38,340 nt of DNA from Nitrospira sp. (GCA_019636875.1 JAHBWR010000021.1:1-38340), one strand, 5' to 3'; positions 9,270-17,595 are shown, numbered from the stretch's first letter. Notes: generated by a model not told the origin, from the sequence alone. Numbers and translations: made by a program.

Positions 9270-10459
9270 AGCTCTCTTGCATCTTCTTCCTGTGTTGTGC
9301 GGCGTTCGGTGGGTTGGTCTCTGCCGTGGAGGCTGCGGATGATCCCATTTCGGAAAAGATCGAACGTCAACGGAAGACTCTGGAGGCGCTGAAGGGAAGG
9401 ATCCAAGAGAAACGGAAGCGAGCCGATGAGGCGGAGAAGAAATGGGAATCGGTTCTCCATGGCATTCAATCATTGGATGAACGGTTAATCCGTCACCGAC
9501 AGGATCATCGAGACATCAACCAGAAAATTCGACAAAAAGATCGAGAGATCGAGGAGATCACCGCAGAACTGACGGCGATGCGGACTGGTATGCAGGCTCG
9601 GCGTGAGGCGATTCGCTCACGACTTCGGGTGCAATACATGGAAGGGCGGTTCGGACATGTGAAGGCGCTCTTGGCGTCCGATTCGTACGGCGATCTCCAA
9701 CGTCGAGCACAGTACCTTTCCACTGTTTCGCGAAAGGACTACGAGTTGCTTGAGACCTTCCGGACAGATATGGCCAGGATGGAGGAGGTCGAGCGTCAGC
9801 GCGCTGAGGCTAGAGCCGGAATGGTGACATTTATACAAAACATTGAAAAGAAATTGGCCGACATTCGAAGCCTTCAAAAGGAAAAGAAAGTCTACCTTGG
9901 TAAGATTCGGCACCAAAAAGATTCATATCATCGTGCCGTGAAGGAACTGGAACGATCAGCTTCCCGACTAGATAGCTTGTTACAGGAATTAGAAACGCGC
10001 CGACGCGCCATTGCCATGAGCCCGCCGCCGACGTCGGCGCCATTGCCGCCGCCGCGTGCCGCCAGCCGGGGGATGCTGCCTTGGCCGGTGGAGGGGAAGG
10101 TCGTCTCATTCTTCGGACGCCAGAAGCACCCGACGTTCGATACCTATGTGCAGCGTAAAGGAATTGAGATCCGAGCCTCAGAGGGAAGTTTGATTCATGC
10201 GGTGATGCCTGGGAGTGTGGTCTACTCTGACTGGCTGAAAGGGTATGGACTCGTTATAATCGTAGATCATGCCAATGGCTTCTTCTCGCTCTATGCGCAT
10301 GCGTCCAAGATTCTGACGCGAGTCGGTGAGCAAGTTGTCGAAGGCCAAGCTATCGGAGAGACCGGGGACACGGGCATGATCGGCGAAAATACATTATACT
10401 TTGAATTGCGTGAAGGGGCCGAACCGGTCGATCCGCTTCAGTGGCTGGCCAAGCGCTGA
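9266..10459 (+). CDS. EnvC-like murein hydrolase activator (coiled coil plus degenerate LytM domain)
   Basis: A 397-residue exported protein. The N-terminus is a signal peptide ending near LVSAVEA. Residues about 25-250 are charged and heptad-like, forming a long coiled coil. A proline-rich linker (PPPTSAPLPPP) leads to a LytM/M23 domain from about 265. The zinc ligands of active M23 enzymes are not all kept: the H-x(3)-D element reads RKGIEIRA and the usual HxH reads YFELREG, although the YAHAS segment keeps a histidine. This matches EnvC, which activates amidases instead of cutting peptidoglycan. Its coupling to ftsEX fits, because FtsEX controls EnvC in E. coli. Which amidase it activates cannot be told here. 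Confidence 0.9.
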   Translation: MKLSCIFFLCCAAFGGLVSAVEAADDPISEKIERQRKTLEALKGRIQEKRKRADEAEKKWESVLHGIQSLDERLIRHRQDHRDINQKIRQKDREIEEITAELTAMRTGMQARREAIRSRLRVQYMEGRFGHVKALLASDSYGDLQRRAQYLSTVSRKDYELLETFRTDMARMEEVERQRAEARAGMVTFIQNIEKKLADIRSLQKEKKVYLGKIRHQKDSYHRAVKELERSASRLDSLLQELETRRRAIAMSPPPTSAPLPPPRAASRGMLPWPVEGKVVSFFGRQKHPTFDTYVQRKGIEIRASEGSLIHAVMPGSVVYSDWLKGYGLVIIVDHANGFFSLYAHASKILTRVGEQVVEGQAIGETGDTGMIGENTLYFELREGAEPVDPLQWLAKR

Positions 10460-10523
10460 ATCGGTTCTTGTCGCGGTTGGGTGAGTGGACCGTCGGAAGA
10501 CGCAGGAAAGAAGGGAAATCACG

Positions 10524-11882
10524 ATGATGGAACAGCAGCCGCGGCGGAACTCTTGGGTGATCGGACCGATGATCGCACTCGCCCTTCTCGGTGGAGTCGT
10601 CATTGGAAAAGGGTGGGAACGGACTGGACATGCAAGCGAAACCTACGAAGAGCTCAAGACATTTTCCGAAGTCCTCAACCAGGTCCAGAAACATTATGTT
10701 GAGGAAACGAAGCCTAAAGACCTCATCCAAGGTGCCATTCGTGGCATGCTGGCGACGCTTGATCCCCACTCGGCGTACATGACACCCGAGATGTACAAGG
10801 AGATGCAGGTTGAGACCAGAGGGGAGTTTGGGGGAGTTGGTATTCAAATCGGGGTGAAGGACAACCGTTTGTCGGTCATTGCTCCGATCGAGGGGACGCC
10901 CGCTCATCGCGCCGGGATCAAGGCCGGGGATTTCATCACCAAAGTCAATGATGATCCGACGAAAGATCTGAGCTTGATGGATGCCGTCACCAAGATGCGG
11001 GGTCCAAAAGGCAGCAAGGTCAACTTGACCATTCAACGGGATGGCGCACCGGATCCATTGGTGTTCACCCTTGTTCGAGATACCATCAAAATAGAAAGTG
11101 TGAAATCAAAGGTGATCGACAATGTCGGTTATGTTCGACTGACGCAGTTCCAAGAAGCGACCGGCCGAGATCTCTCCAAGGCGATCAAGCAGTTTCGCGA
11201 CCAGAAAGTGCAGGGAACGATTCTCGATCTACGCAATAATCCCGGAGGCCTACTGACGGCGGCCGTCGATGTGTCCGAGCAATTTCTCCCCAGCGGCAAG
11301 TTGGTGGTCTACACAAAGAGCCGGGAAGGGAAGAAGGACGAGTGGTTCGCAAAGTCTAAAGACCAGCTTGAGGACCTTCCTGTGATTGTCCTTGTCAACG
11401 AGGGATCAGCCAGTGCTTCGGAGATCGTGGCCGGAGCTCTGCAAGATTGGGGACGAGCGGTCGTCGTGGGAACCACCTCGTTCGGGAAAGGATCTGTGCA
11501 GACGATCTTGGCTTTAGGGGATGGTTCAGGGCTTCGCCTGACGACTGCTAAGTACTATACCCCAAAGGGTCGGTCCATTCAGTCAACGGGGATTACTCCG
11601 GATATTGTGGTCAAACTTGCCAGTGCTTCTCCGACCAAAGGGCCTGATGGGAAACCGAATGAGAAGGAGACGGAGGGGAAGGCAGTGAAACCGCCGACCG
11701 GTAAGGATGCCTCGCCACACGACGGAAAGTCTCCAGACGAACCTAGTTTGAAAAACGGAACGCCTCCCCCGGCCTTGCCGGAATTGAGCGGGGAGCTGTC
11801 GCTTGAACAGGACGTCCAACTGCAGAAGGCGGTGGAGTTGTTGAAGAGCTGGAAGATCTTCAAAGAACTGAAGGTTTCTTAG
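10524..11882 (+). CDS. ctpA: carboxyl-terminal processing protease (S41 family)
   Basis: S41 proteases trim or degrade envelope proteins. The 452-residue product begins with one TM or signal-anchor segment (about 11-28), followed by the S41 N-terminal helices (TLDPHSAYM), a PDZ domain (about 100-185, with GGVGIQIG), and the catalytic domain. The nucleophile lies in NEGSASASE (about 292-300) and the general-base lysine in SFGKGSVQ (K322). A Lys/Pro/Gly-rich linker (about 370-420) precedes a short helical tail. The ATG at 10524 has AAGGGA upstream; an in-frame GTG at 10485 would add 13 charged residues. Genes for CtpA-type proteases commonly follow envC. The TAG stop overlaps the convergent gene's stop. 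Confidence 0.93.
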   Translation: MMEQQPRRNSWVIGPMIALALLGGVVIGKGWERTGHASETYEELKTFSEVLNQVQKHYVEETKPKDLIQGAIRGMLATLDPHSAYMTPEMYKEMQVETRGEFGGVGIQIGVKDNRLSVIAPIEGTPAHRAGIKAGDFITKVNDDPTKDLSLMDAVTKMRGPKGSKVNLTIQRDGAPDPLVFTLVRDTIKIESVKSKVIDNVGYVRLTQFQEATGRDLSKAIKQFRDQKVQGTILDLRNNPGGLLTAAVDVSEQFLPSGKLVVYTKSREGKKDEWFAKSKDQLEDLPVIVLVNEGSASASEIVAGALQDWGRAVVVGTTSFGKGSVQTILALGDGSGLRLTTAKYYTPKGRSIQSTGITPDIVVKLASASPTKGPDGKPNEKETEGKAVKPPTGKDASPHDGKSPDEPSLKNGTPPPALPELSGELSLEQDVQLQKAVELLKSWKIFKELKVS

Positions 11883-12349
11883 GGATTGGAATTCTGCCTA
11901 CGTTGGTGAACGGCGTGCAACAACTGCTCCTCTGAGCCGGAGAAGTTCGGCAACGTGCGAATCAGGTGTGATCTGACAAGTTGATCCAGATCGGCCAGCG
12001 TCCGTATTCCGAGTCGGAAGTACAGGTATGTCACGAGTGAATCGGACAGTCCGGGAAGCGTTGCCCAATCCTGAACTTCTGCTGGGAGAGGGGTTTTGAG
12101 CTCGTCATAGGCTCGGATGGCTCCCGTTGCAAGGAACTCTTCGATTTTTTTAGCCAGATCAGCCCCGATTCCCTCAATTTCCTCAAGCCCATGCCGCTCA
12201 GCCACTATCGCCACGTCTTGCTCGATCGCAAGCAGTGCATCGGCGGCCCGTCGATAGGCCCGGACTCGATAGGGATTGGCTCGTCGAGATGCCAGGAGGT
12301 CGGCCATCGATCGAAAGATGGTGGTTAGCTGTCGATTATTCTTGCTCAT
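11879..12349 (-). CDS. stand-alone DNA polymerase beta/PolX N-terminal-like helix-hairpin-helix protein
   Basis: A 156-residue protein. Residues 1-75 (NNRQLTTIFRSMADLL... NPYRVRAYRRAADAL... GIGADLAKKIEEFL) match the 8-kDa lyase-type domain and first helix-hairpin-helix of PolX polymerases. A second hairpin-like segment follows (LPGLSDSLVTYLYFRLGIRTLADLDQLV). No polymerase palm domain or PHP domain follows, so it is not a full PolX. It probably binds DNA; a role in repair is inference from fold alone. It is convergent with ctpA, sharing TTAG for both stop codons. ATG start with only a weak GGG upstream. Confidence 0.75.
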   Translation of the reverse strand: MSKNNRQLTTIFRSMADLLASRRANPYRVRAYRRAADALLAIEQDVAIVAERHGLEEIEGIGADLAKKIEEFLATGAIRAYDELKTPLPAEVQDWATLPGLSDSLVTYLYFRLGIRTLADLDQLVRSHLIRTLPNFSGSEEQLLHAVHQRRQNSNP

Positions 12350-12399
12350 GATAAGCCCATTGTGGGGTGTCTAAGCCCTTCCACGCAAGCGTCGCTTTG

Positions 12400-12429
12400 T
12401 TGACAAGCCGAATTCTGGTCTCATAGGAT
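12400..12429 (+). promoter_or_regulatory. candidate promoter of thiSGE, possibly leaderless
   Basis: A perfect TTGACA (12400-12405) is followed after 18 bases by TAGGAT (12424-12429, four of six matches). The expected transcript start falls at about 12436, at the ATG chosen for thiS (12437). No TPP riboswitch conserved sequence was found upstream. Confidence 0.45.
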
Positions 12430-12436
12430 GACTCAT

Positions 12437-12655
12437 ATGGGAGACGATATCCAGATCCATGTCAACGGACAAACTCGGCCTTGGCGCGGCGACGCCACGG
12501 TTGCTGATCTGTTGCAAGAACTGGATATTAAGACTGAGCGGGTTGCAGTCGAACTCAACCTTGAGATTCTTGACCGTGCAGTATTCGGGGAACGTGTGCT
12601 CAAGGATGGGGATCGGCTTGAAATTCTTGGTTTTATCGGCGGCGGCACATTTTGA
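12437..12655 (+). CDS. thiS: sulfur carrier protein ThiS with a two-residue C-terminal extension
   Basis: ThiS is the ubiquitin-fold sulfur carrier for thiazole synthesis. Its C-terminal glycine is adenylated by ThiF and converted to a thiocarboxylate used by ThiG. The 72-residue product has the family pattern (IQIHVNGQTRPW, ATVADLLQEL, VAVELNLEILDR, LKDGDRLEILGFIGGG) but ends GGGTF rather than GG or GGG. If translated as read, two residues must be removed before activation. ATG 12437 is chosen over 12428 because the latter has no usable spacing to any Shine-Dalgarno. No thiF lies in the window. It is nine bases before thiG. Confidence 0.93.
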   Translation: MGDDIQIHVNGQTRPWRGDATVADLLQELDIKTERVAVELNLEILDRAVFGERVLKDGDRLEILGFIGGGTF

Positions 12656-12664
12656 GAGGATACA

Positions 12665-13438
12665 ATGGCAGAGGATCGGCTGATTATTGCTGGGCGTGAG
12701 TTCAAGTCTCGGCTCTGGGTCGGGACAGGGAAATATAAGGATTTTGTCGAAACACAGAAGGCGATTGAAGCGTCGGGGGCCGACGTGGTCACTGTCGCGG
12801 TTCGTCGGGTGAATATCACCGATCGATCAAAGGACAATCTTCTGGACTACATCGATCCCAAAAAATACACGATTTTGCCGAATACGGCAGGATGCTACAC
12901 CGTCGAAGATGCTGTTCGCTATTCTCGGTTGGCTCGAGCAGCCGGAGTCTCGGATCTGGTGAAGCTCGAGGTCCTCGGCGACGAGAAGACGTTGTTCCCA
13001 GATACGGCCGGATTGATCGAAGCAGCGAAGATTCTTATTAAAGAAGGATTCATTGTGCTTCCATACACGAATGATGATCCGATTGTTGCCAAGAAGCTTG
13101 TCGATATCGGATGCCCAGCGGTCATGCCTTTGGCTGCTCCTATAGGATCCGGGCTCGGCATCCGCAACCCCTATAACTTAAAAATTATCATGGAAACCGT
13201 CAGCGTGCCGATTATTGTTGATGCAGGCGTCGGGACCGCATCCGATGCAGCCTTGGCGATGGAGTATGGTGCCGACGCGGTGCTTATGAATACCGCGATT
13301 GCAGGTGCTCGTGATCCGATTGCCATGGCGGAAGCGATGAAGTGTGCCGTTCATGCCGGTCGACTCGCCTACAAGGCCGGCCGTATTCCGAGAAAGTTGT
13401 ACGCAACCGCCAGTAGCCCGATCGAAGGAATGCTGTAA
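12665..13438 (+). CDS. thiG: thiazole synthase ThiG
   Basis: ThiG condenses 1-deoxy-D-xylulose 5-phosphate, dehydroglycine and ThiS thiocarboxylate into the thiazole phosphate moiety of thiamine. The 257-residue TIM-barrel protein shows [10 protein letters not shown] near the start, [17 protein letters not shown], the [15 protein letters not shown] segment that holds the Schiff-base lysine, and the phosphate-binding [20 protein letters not shown]. Length is typical. GAGGA lies just before the ATG. It forms an operon with thiS and probably thiE. Confidence 0.97.
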   Translation: MAEDRLIIAGREFKSRLWVGTGKYKDFVETQKAIEASGADVVTVAVRRVNITDRSKDNLLDYIDPKKYTILPNTAGCYTVEDAVRYSRLARAAGVSDLVKLEVLGDEKTLFPDTAGLIEAAKILIKEGFIVLPYTNDDPIVAKKLVDIGCPAVMPLAAPIGSGLGIRNPYNLKIIMETVSVPIIVDAGVGTASDAALAMEYGADAVLMNTAIAGARDPIAMAEAMKCAVHAGRLAYKAGRIPRKLYATASSPIEGML

Positions 13439-13458
13439 CTACTCCACCAAGGTGAAAG

Positions 13459-13507
13459 TGGGGCAAGGAGAAGAGTGATAACTTGCCGCGAGGCTCCTCA
13501 CGCCCCA
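13459..13507 (+). other. long imperfect hairpin between thiG and thiE
   Basis: TGGGGC (13459-13464) pairs with GCCCCA (13502-13507), and AGGAG (13466-13470) pairs with CTCCT (13494-13498), giving a two-part stem around a 23-base loop. A moderately T-rich run (GTGTTTCCTTCT) follows. It might weaken read-through into thiE or stabilise the thiSG message; it is not a canonical terminator. Confidence 0.35.
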
Positions 13508-13533
13508 GTGTTTCCTTCTAACCGTCTTCGAGC

Positions 13534-14160
13534 ATGCCGCTAGTCAATTTCCGTTTACTCCTGGTTACTGATCGTCACCAAGTGCGAGGACGCGCACTCT
13601 CAACGGTGCTCCGGCACGCGAGTGAGGCTGGTGTACAGGCTATTCAGTTGCGAGAGCGCGATCTCTCAACACGCGAACTCCTTTCGCTGGCGAGGGAGAT
13701 CCAGAACATGACGGCATCAGGTTCGGTCTCGTTGATCATGAATGACCGTGTGGATCTTGCGATGGCTCTTGATCTGTCTGGCGTGCACCTGCGAGCGGAT
13801 AGTTTATCCGCTCGTGCGGTACGTCAGATGGTTGGTCCGGCTCAACTGGTCGGTGTGTCTACTCATTCGGCTGAGGAAGTGCGTCGTGCCGGTCGCGACG
13901 GTGCCGACTACGTTGTTCTTGGCCCCATCTTCGACACTCCATCCAAACGATCTTTTGGGCCTCCGTTAGGGCTTGATCTATTGCGCGAGGCGTGCTGCCA
14001 CTCGCCCATCCCGATTTTTGCCATCGGAGGGATTACATGTGATCGCGTCCGTGAAGTCCGTCACGCCGGCGCCTATGGAGTTGCCGTCATGGGAGCGCTG
14101 TTATCACGCGACGACATCGGGATGGCGGTCCATGAGTTCACGCGTGCATTGGAGATGTAA
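13534..14160 (+). CDS. thiE: thiamine-phosphate synthase ThiE
   Basis: ThiE joins hydroxymethylpyrimidine pyrophosphate and thiazole phosphate into thiamine phosphate. The 208-residue TIM-barrel protein contains FRLLLVTDRHQ, the AIQLRERDLSTREL phosphate/pyrophosphate segment, LIMNDRVDLAMALDLSGVHL, LVGVSTHSAEE, VVLGPIFDTPSK and PIFAIGGI, all family landmarks. It follows thiG after 95 bases. Its product is the substrate of ThiL, which is also in this window (25283-26323) but in a different, minus-strand operon. Confidence 0.95.
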   Translation: MPLVNFRLLLVTDRHQVRGRALSTVLRHASEAGVQAIQLRERDLSTRELLSLAREIQNMTASGSVSLIMNDRVDLAMALDLSGVHLRADSLSARAVRQMVGPAQLVGVSTHSAEEVRRAGRDGADYVVLGPIFDTPSKRSFGPPLGLDLLREACCHSPIPIFAIGGITCDRVREVRHAGAYGVAVMGALLSRDDIGMAVHEFTRALEM

Positions 14161-14212
14161 GTTCTTTTCCCACATGACGTGCGTAGCAACATCGCGAGAT
14201 CGCCAGTTGGAG

Positions 14213-14241
14213 TTGACCACCTCTAGGTCGGGTGTTAGAAT
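14213..14241 (+). promoter_or_regulatory. sigma70-type promoter of the proteasome operon
   Basis: TTGACC (14213-14218) and TAGAAT (14236-14241) are exactly 17 bases apart, each matching consensus at five of six bases. Expected start near 14248, giving a leader of about 50 bases before arc. This suggests the proteasome genes are transcribed separately from thiSGE by a housekeeping-type sigma factor. Confidence 0.7.
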
Positions 14242-14296
14242 CCAAAAACCAGCTTGATTCGCGCTCAGCTCTGCGAATTATTCATGTCGTCTCGAT

Positions 14297-16066
14297 ATGG
14301 CGGAAAGCAAAGGTCAGCCAAATCGACTCCGTTCCCTCCGAGATTCTGTCAAGAAGATTACGAAGCGCTTGTCAGAGGATGATGGAGAGATGATCCACAA
14401 GAACGACGAACACCCTCGGGAAGTGGATAAGCTGCGTGTCCAGATTCAGTCGATGGAAGAAGAGATCCGTCGGCTGTACCAGTCGCGACATCAACTCGAT
14501 CAAGCCAACAAGCAGAACGAAAGACTTGCAGCGACGCTGCAGGACGCCAAGGCCCAGATCGAGGCGCTCCGGACTGAAGTTGAGAAGCTCACGGCACCAC
14601 CGTCGTCCTACGCCATTTTTTCAGGTATGAACGCGGACGGCACTGGAAATGTCTATGTGTCGGGACGAAAAATGAAGGTCAGCCTTCATCCCTCGATCAG
14701 ACCAACGGAGTTACGTAAGGGCCGAGAAGTTGTGCTCAATGAAGCGCTGAATGTGATCGAGGTGAAGGGATTCGACAGTCAGGGCGAGGTCGTTCGACTC
14801 AAAGATGTACTGGAGGGAGGGAGAGCCCTCGTTACGCTCCATTTCGATGAAGAGAAAGTGGCAGAGTTGGGTGATCCGTTGCTGGCGGAGCGACTGAGTG
14901 TCGGGGATCATCTCCTGTATGATACCCGATCGGGTTATGTGATTGAGAAATTACCGAAGTCCGAAGCGGCCGAGCTTGTGTTGGAAGAGGTTCCTGACGT
15001 CGATTATGAGAATATCGGCGGTCTTCAAAAAGAATTGGAACATGTGCGTGATGCGGTCGAACTGCCGTTTCTGCATCCACAGGTGTTTTCTGAGTATAAG
15101 CTCAGTGCCCCAAAGGGAGTCCTGCTGTATGGTCCGCCCGGCTGCGGAAAGACGCTGATTGCCAAAGCAGTCGCTAACTCAATCGCCAAGAAATTGGGCC
15201 ATCGAGCCGGGAAGGAAATTCGCAGCTACTTTCTTCATGTCAAAGGACCTGAACTGCTGAATAAGTATGTGGGTGAATCGGAACGGCAGGTGCGTGAGGT
15301 CTTCAAAAAGGCAAAGGAACGGGCTGAGGATGGCCATCCGGTGATCGTTTTCTTCGACGAGATGGATGCACTATTTCGGACACGTGGTACCGGGATCTCG
15401 TCGGATATTGAGTCCACGATTGTTCCCCAATTCCTCTCAGAGATCGATGGGGTGGAGCGGCTGCGGAATGTCATCGTCATCGGGGCGAGCAATCGACAAG
15501 ATCTGATCGATCCTGCGGTGCTGCGTGCGGGGCGATTGGACGTCAAAGTCAAAGTGGGACGACCGGATGCCGCCGCAGCTCGGGATATTTTTTCGAAATA
15601 TATCTCGATGAACCTTCCATTTGCTGACGAGGATCTCGCACGACATGGAGGTGACCGGCAGGCGCTCGTCGACCGATTGACGGCGTTGACTGTCGACACG
15701 ATGTATGCAGCCAGTGAGGAAAACAAGTTCATCGAAGTGACCTATGCCAATGGTGAAAAAGAAGTGCTCTACTTCAAGGATTTTGCCAGCGGGGCATTGA
15801 TCGAAGGCATTGTCTCGCGTGCGAAAAAGTTTGCCGTGAAGCGTGTGATCGCACAAGAAGGTTCGGGATTACGCTCGGACGATTTGATTCGCGCTATCCG
15901 AGAAGAATTCAAGGAGCATGAGGATCTCCCCAACACGACCAACCCTGACGATTGGGCCAAAATCGCTGGGAAGAAAGGTGAAAAGATCGTTCACATCCGC
16001 ACCATCAGCGGCGGACCGACGGAACATCGACAAATTGAAACCATCAGCACCGGCCACTACCTCTAG
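14297..16066 (+). CDS. arc: proteasome-activating AAA ATPase Arc/Mpa
   Basis: Arc (Mpa in mycobacteria) is the hexameric unfoldase that captures tagged proteins and feeds them to the 20S core. The 589-residue product has a coiled coil at about 41-98, which in Mpa binds Pup; two OB-type domains (about 100-230); and one AAA module with Walker A GPPGCGKT (279-286), Walker B VFFDEMD (351-357) and the arginine-bearing LRAGRLDVKVKVGRPD. The C-terminus is GHYL. Mpa ends in a similar tail whose penultimate tyrosine docks into and opens the core, so the tyrosine here is strong support. It is the first gene after a good promoter and is seven bases upstream of dop. Confidence 0.96.
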   Translation: MAESKGQPNRLRSLRDSVKKITKRLSEDDGEMIHKNDEHPREVDKLRVQIQSMEEEIRRLYQSRHQLDQANKQNERLAATLQDAKAQIEALRTEVEKLTAPPSSYAIFSGMNADGTGNVYVSGRKMKVSLHPSIRPTELRKGREVVLNEALNVIEVKGFDSQGEVVRLKDVLEGGRALVTLHFDEEKVAELGDPLLAERLSVGDHLLYDTRSGYVIEKLPKSEAAELVLEEVPDVDYENIGGLQKELEHVRDAVELPFLHPQVFSEYKLSAPKGVLLYGPPGCGKTLIAKAVANSIAKKLGHRAGKEIRSYFLHVKGPELLNKYVGESERQVREVFKKAKERAEDGHPVIVFFDEMDALFRTRGTGISSDIESTIVPQFLSEIDGVERLRNVIVIGASNRQDLIDPAVLRAGRLDVKVKVGRPDAAAARDIFSKYISMNLPFADEDLARHGGDRQALVDRLTALTVDTMYAASEENKFIEVTYANGEKEVLYFKDFASGALIEGIVSRAKKFAVKRVIAQEGSGLRSDDLIRAIREEFKEHEDLPNTTNPDDWAKIAGKKGEKIVHIRTISGGPTEHRQIETISTGHYL

Positions 16067-16073
16067 CAACCGT

Positions 16074-17573
16074 ATGCACGATTCCATTCCCACGAACCGC
16101 CCACGAGTGTTTGGAACCGAGACTGAGTTTGGTATTGCGGCGAAGGACGGGTTTGCGATGGACCCGGTTTCCGGCTCCTTTGCCGTGATCGGCCATTATC
16201 CGGTCTTACCGGCGCCAGGAGCGCTTTGGGATTACGAACATGAAAATCCTCTTCTGGATGCCCGTGGCTTTGAGGTCGACGGTGAACGGGAGCGTCCGAA
16301 TCCCGACTATAACCGACAGTTAAATAAAGTATTGGCCAACGGAGGCCGGTTATATGTTGATGGAGCTCATCCTGAATATTCGACGCCGGAATGTTCGACC
16401 GCTCGTGAGGTGGTGGCGTTTGAGCGCATCGGAGAGCGAATCCTTGCGAAGTGCCTTCAGGAGATAGCTCGTGTGAGGGGAAGCGAACAGTATCTCTTGT
16501 ACAAGAATAACTCAGACGGCAAAGGCAACAGTTACGGATACCATGAAAATTATCTCGTCTCCAGGGCTGTGTCCTTCGACAAGATTGCGCGTGTCCTAAC
16601 CCCATTTCTCGTGACGCGACCGATCTTTGCAGGAGCAGGCAAGGTCGGATCGGAAAACCAGACCAGTCCGGCAGAATATCAAATCTCTCAGCGTGCGGAC
16701 TTCTTTGAGTGTCTCATGGATCTCAACACGATGGTCAAGCGTCCGATCATCAATACACGAGATGAACCGCATGCCGATGCCGCACGCTTTCGAAGACTCC
16801 ATGTCATCACCGGTGATGCGAACATGGCTGAGGTTTCGACCTATCTGAAGGTGGGGACCTTGGATATCGTGTTAGAATTGCTCGAGTTCGGAGCGGACTT
16901 GCCTCAGGTGGAACTTGATGAGCCGGTTCGAGTGTTCAAGCAAGTTTCCCGTGACCTTGATGTGAAGCAGACGGTCAAGCTGGCCGGTGGGAGGCCGACC
17001 ACCGCGCTTGCGGTTCAGCGAGCGTACCTGCAAGCTGCCAGGGCCTTTTATACCGCTCATGGTTGCCCAGCCTCCACACAGGATGTGCTGGTCTGCTGGG
17101 ATGATGTGTTGACCAAGCTGGAACGCGATCCACGGTTGCTCGTGAAAGAGTTGGATTGGGTGGCCAAGCGCCACATGATCGAATCCTATATGGAACGGAA
17201 AGGGTGTGGATGGACTGATCCACGAATCAAGCTGATGGATCTTCAGTATCATGATGTCCGTCCTGAAAAAGGATTGTTTTATACACTGGAGCGTGGCCAT
17301 CTCATCGATCGAATTGTTGAGGAAGAAGACATTCAACGGGCTGAACTCAATCCTCCGATCGGCACACGAGCCTATTTTCGTGGGCGCTGCGTCCAGAAGT
17401 TCTCGAGGTCCCTCTACGGTGCGAGTTGGACGTCCGTTCTGTTCGATGCCGGCAATAACACCATCAAGAAAGTGCCGTTGATGGATCCACATCGGGGGAC
17501 ACAATCCTTGACCCGCGAACTGTTGGACACCGCAGATTCGGTGGATGAGTTGCTGGAACGACTCCAAGTATGA
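16074..17573 (+). CDS. dop: deamidase/depupylase Dop
   Basis: Dop belongs to the glutamine-synthetase-like carboxylate-amine ligases; in actinobacteria it deamidates Pup and removes Pup from substrates. The 499-residue product opens FGTETEFGI (metal-binding Glu near 16-18). An insertion at about 45-85, starting APGALWDYEHENPLLDARGF, is the Dop loop that PafA lacks, and RLYVDGAHPEYSTPEC carries the nucleophile-region Asp (D96). Also seen are YKNNSDGKGNSYGYHENYL and INTRDEPHADAARFRRLHVI. Start ATG 16074 is chosen because the longer open frame overlaps arc and adds unrelated residues. The next gene begins 22 bases after its stop, leaving no room for a Pup/UBact gene. Confidence 0.95.
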   Translation: MHDSIPTNRPRVFGTETEFGIAAKDGFAMDPVSGSFAVIGHYPVLPAPGALWDYEHENPLLDARGFEVDGERERPNPDYNRQLNKVLANGGRLYVDGAHPEYSTPECSTAREVVAFERIGERILAKCLQEIARVRGSEQYLLYKNNSDGKGNSYGYHENYLVSRAVSFDKIARVLTPFLVTRPIFAGAGKVGSENQTSPAEYQISQRADFFECLMDLNTMVKRPIINTRDEPHADAARFRRLHVITGDANMAEVSTYLKVGTLDIVLELLEFGADLPQVELDEPVRVFKQVSRDLDVKQTVKLAGGRPTTALAVQRAYLQAARAFYTAHGCPASTQDVLVCWDDVLTKLERDPRLLVKELDWVAKRHMIESYMERKGCGWTDPRIKLMDLQYHDVRPEKGLFYTLERGHLIDRIVEEEDIQRAELNPPIGTRAYFRGRCVQKFSRSLYGASWTSVLFDAGNNTIKKVPLMDPHRGTQSLTRELLDTADSVDELLERLQV

Positions 17574-17595
17574 GAGAAGGTAGCCTAAAAATACG

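Noticed and set aside
12356..12436. TPP riboswitch upstream of thiS
   Set aside because: The conserved CTGAGA and following core were not found in the 80 bases before the gene.
15918..16073. 52-residue N-terminal extension of dop
   Set aside because: It overlaps arc in another frame and the residues do not resemble any Dop; the ATG at 16074 gives the family start.
17574..17595. Pup/UBact gene between dop and prcB
   Set aside because: Only 22 bases separate the genes. The neighbouring gaps (16067-16073, 18412-18413, 19101-19189) are also too short or lack an ORF with a Gly-Glu/Gln end.
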